A DNA stretch of 64,000 nt from Sedimentibacter sp. MB35-C1 (GTDB lineage Bacteria; Bacillota; Clostridia; Tissierellales; Sedimentibacteraceae), in contig NZ_CP133188.1 of assembly GCF_030913635.1 (NCBI RefSeq), positions 372,001 to 436,000 of the forward strand, read 5' to 3'. This document shows positions 61,898 to 64,000 of this stretch, piece by piece. The notes beneath the pieces were generated by a model. The model was not told the DNA's origin. It saw only the letters and a list, made by a program, of their open reading frames with translations, and searched no databases. The position numbers were made by a program, and so were the translations under genes. Each line of letters opens with the position of its first letter. Within the stretch, counting starts at the first letter, position 1.

Positions 61898-63325
61898 ATG
61901 AAAAAAGAAAAAACAACTATGTCGTTTGGAATGGCCTGCTCAGCATTGGGACTCATCATTGTCTTTATGGTTATAGGAATATTGATGTATAAAGTTAAAT
62001 TACCAACTTTATTATTCTTTAGCTGGTTAATTGTAGTTCCGTTTGCTTACAAAGTAGGTTTAACCTATTCTGATTTACAAAATGGTGCTTTTGAGATGAT
62101 CCGAAGAGGCATGGAAGCCATTATAATTATAATGGCAGTAGGTGCGTTAACAGGCTCTTGGATAGCATCTGGAACAGTTCCTGGGTTAATATATGTAGGT
62201 TTAAAAGTAATGTCTCCAAGCTTCTTCTTGATTACAAGTTTGTTTCTTTGTTCTATGGTTTCTCTAGCGACAGGAACTTCTTGGGGAACAATTGCAACAG
62301 CAGGTATAGCATGTATGGGAATCGGTGAAGGTTTGGGTGTACCTGCAGGAATGACTGCCGGTGCTGTAATTTGCGGAGCGTATTTTGGAGATAAAATGTC
62401 ACCTTTGTCAGATACTACAAATATGTGCCCTGCTGTTGCAGGCACAGATGTCATGACTCATATAAAGCATATGTTCTACACCACTATTCCATCTTATGTA
62501 ATCACGGCAATTATTTTTCTTGTATTTGGTTTTAAATACGGTTCAAGTAATGTAGATATGTCTAATGTACATGCAATAATGGATTCAATATCTGGATTAT
62601 ACAATGTAGGCTTTATTGCATTTATACCGGCAATACTTGTTATAACACTTTTAATTATGAAACAGTCACCGGTTACTTCTATTTTACTTGGAGCTGTAGC
62701 TGGAATAATTATCGCTGTGCTCTACCAGGGTCACCCTTTAAACTTTGCTGCCGGAACTTTATACAGTGGCTTTTCTGGAGACTTTGGTAATGAATTCTTA
62801 AACAAATTGTTAAACCGCGGTGGTATTGCAAGCATGTTGCAGTTATCAACTATTATGATAACCGGTTTAGGATTGGGAGGTATATTACGAGTATCAGGCA
62901 TATTGCCCGCCATTGTAAATAAGCTTACTAATTATATTAAATCTGTAGGAAGTCTTGTTGTTACTACACTTATAATAGGATACGTCGGTAATGCAGTTGG
63001 CGGCTCGCAGTCATTTGCTCACGTAATGACAGGGACTTTAATGGAACCATTATTTATGCAATTTAAATTAAAACCTGAAAATTTATCAAGAGTTTTGGAA
63101 GATGGAGGAACAATGGGAGCACCTATAATCCCCTGGACAGGAAGCGGTGTATACTGTGCAACTATGCTGCAAGTACCATGGTCTGCATATGTTCCATATT
63201 GCTTTTTAAATTTCCTCTGCCCCATTTTTTCTACTATCTATGGATTCACAGGGTATTCAATGAAAAAGTATTCGGATGATGAAATTTCTGAAATAAAACA
63301 ACAAGAGCTTAGAGCAGGAGTATAA
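61898..63325 (+). CDS. nhaC: NhaC-family Na+/H+ antiporter
   Basis: 475 residues, 11-12 helices. GAYFGDKMSPLSDTTNMCPAVAGTD (about 164-188) is the NhaC hallmark, with GTSWGTIATAGIACMGIGEG before it. It exchanges Na+, or in some members amino acids or organic acids, for H+. AGGAGG precedes ATG. It may restore the Na+ gradient used by the symporter next door; some relatives are malate/lactate or amino-acid antiporters. Confidence 0.9.
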   Translation: MKKEKTTMSFGMACSALGLIIVFMVIGILMYKVKLPTLLFFSWLIVVPFAYKVGLTYSDLQNGAFEMIRRGMEAIIIIMAVGALTGSWIASGTVPGLIYVGLKVMSPSFFLITSLFLCSMVSLATGTSWGTIATAGIACMGIGEGLGVPAGMTAGAVICGAYFGDKMSPLSDTTNMCPAVAGTDVMTHIKHMFYTTIPSYVITAIIFLVFGFKYGSSNVDMSNVHAIMDSISGLYNVGFIAFIPAILVITLLIMKQSPVTSILLGAVAGIIIAVLYQGHPLNFAAGTLYSGFSGDFGNEFLNKLLNRGGIASMLQLSTIMITGLGLGGILRVSGILPAIVNKLTNYIKSVGSLVVTTLIIGYVGNAVGGSQSFAHVMTGTLMEPLFMQFKLKPENLSRVLEDGGTMGAPIIPWTGSGVYCATMLQVPWSAYVPYCFLNFLCPIFSTIYGFTGYSMKKYSDDEISEIKQQELRAGV

Positions 63326-63391
63326 TTATTGATCAAACATTACTCTATCATTTTTTAAAAAATGGCTTTTGTAAATAATATTATAAATGTC

Positions 63392-63426
63392 AGGAGAAGA
63401 AAAAAATACTATACTTTTCTTCTCCT
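63392..63426. terminator. Perfect 12-bp hairpin after nhaC
   Basis: AGGAGAAGAAAA-11 bases-TTTTCTTCTCCT, 67 bases after the nhaC stop. No T-run follows on the plus strand. It may cut read-through or act on the small gene at 63481. Confidence 0.45.
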
Positions 63427-63480
63427 ATAAGTCACTAAGCCTTAAAGCTTATTTAAATATTTAATTACTTAGAGGGAAGT

Positions 63481-63789
63481 ATGAATTTTAATTATTTGTT
63501 TTCAGATGCAAATAAAGCCAATGTCAGTTATTTCTTATTAATACAAGATATAGTAGGTATATTGATAGTTTTACTGGGACTTAAATTATCTATTCTATAT
63601 TTTTTATGTATTATTAGACAGGGTAAAAAATCAAAAAATATTATATGTCTAATGGGTAGTGTAATGCTTATACTTTCAGGGATTAATCTTGTGTTTTTTT
63701 ATGAAGGCCTGAGAACATGGACTATCAGCATAGTGCTTGTTATAATTGGATTTTTATTAGGAAAATTAGCTTATAAGAAACTCTACTAA
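63481..63789 (+). CDS. Unknown small membrane protein
   Basis: 102 residues with three membrane helices (about 20-48, 57-78, 80-98). AGAGGGA precedes the ATG. Family not recognised. It follows nhaC by 155 bases and ends before a terminator at 63855. Confidence 0.55.
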   Translation: MNFNYLFSDANKANVSYFLLIQDIVGILIVLLGLKLSILYFLCIIRQGKKSKNIICLMGSVMLILSGINLVFFYEGLRTWTISIVLVIIGFLLGKLAYKKLY

Positions 63790-63854
63790 ATTCAATACTA
63801 ATACTTTCCTCATTATTGGAGACATCCTAAGAATGGAATTATTGTGACACAAAA

Positions 63855-63887
63855 GGTATTTAGAAGCTGCATTCTAAATACCTTTTT
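63855..63887 (+). terminator. Rho-independent terminator
   Basis: GGTATTTAGAA-GCTGCA-TTCTAAATACC-TTTTT, 65 bases after the last gene. It is almost the same stem as the IS-end hairpin at 2661-2692. Confidence 0.75.
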
Positions 63888-64000
63888 AATTGCCCTTCTT
63901 TTCTATTTAACCGCATTTGAAACAAAATAATATCCTAGCATATAAATTAAAAATAAATATATCAATAGTTCCGCATAAAATTATTTATAATAAACTCTGT

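Noticed and set aside
1-64000. CRISPR arrays, tRNA or rRNA genes
   Set aside because: No regularly spaced repeats, cloverleaf-like or ribosomal sequences were noticed; a dedicated tRNA scan could still find one that was missed by eye.

Overview
The window reads as a chromosomal segment of a low-GC, AT-rich anaerobic Firmicute (Clostridia/Tissierellia type, perhaps close to Sedimentibacter; the genus is a guess). The reasons are AGGAGG-type ribosome sites, the WalRK-YycHI block, meso-DAP synthesis genes, an agr-type peptide system, sigma-54 activators, and an amino-acid fermentation set (2-oxoacid:ferredoxin oxidoreductase plus phosphate butyryltransferase and butyrate kinase). No rRNA, tRNA or CRISPR array was seen.

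Layout. 0-3.7 kb is accessory DNA: a TcdR/UviA-like sigma factor, a UviB/BhlA holin-like protein and a secreted-type cysteine peptidase, with the same promoter motif in front of the sigma gene and the peptidase gene, then a decayed IS1182-type element and an unknown membrane-anchored protein. 3.9-8.1 kb is a molybdate module (short ModE, ModABC, a molybdopterin-binding-domain protein) with two matching ModE-type operators. 8.2-12.2 kb holds single housekeeping or stress genes (Bax-inhibitor-1 protein, HAD protein, quinone oxidoreductase, K+ channel). 12.4-21.6 kb is an eight-gene operon: two acyltransferase-fold proteins, four radical SAM proteins of the cobalamin-binding type, a methyltransferase and an EamA exporter. 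It looks like an uncharacterised small-molecule or lipid pathway and is the strongest candidate for something undescribed.

21.6-34 kb holds a dicarboxylate/glutamate symporter, lysA-dapF, a sigma-54 activator facing a sigma-54-promoted patB-GNAT operon, lysE-lrp, an amidase, and a luxE-luxC fatty-acid reductase pair without luciferase. 34-42.8 kb is a leftward envelope block: walR-walK-yycH-yycI-murA-glycerate kinase-transglutaminase.

43-51.3 kb is a rearranged island. An intact subtilisin-like protease gene is followed by an agrACDB operon (with a 47-codon agrD that starts at TTG), a secreted protein, small membrane proteins, and three partial duplications (subtilase 3' end, agrB 5' end, part of a membrane-protein gene). 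The agr promoter sequence is repeated in front of a 59-codon membrane-protein gene.

51.7-63.8 kb is a catabolic region. A sigma-54 promoter drives ptb-buk-ferredoxin-2-oxoacid oxidoreductase. A PrpR-type sigma-54 activator faces away. A second sigma-54 promoter drives a 21-codon leader ORF, a sodium:solute symporter and an aminotransferase, followed by an NhaC antiporter. Together these fit uptake, transamination, ferredoxin-linked oxidative decarboxylation and ATP formation from an amino acid, probably a branched-chain one.
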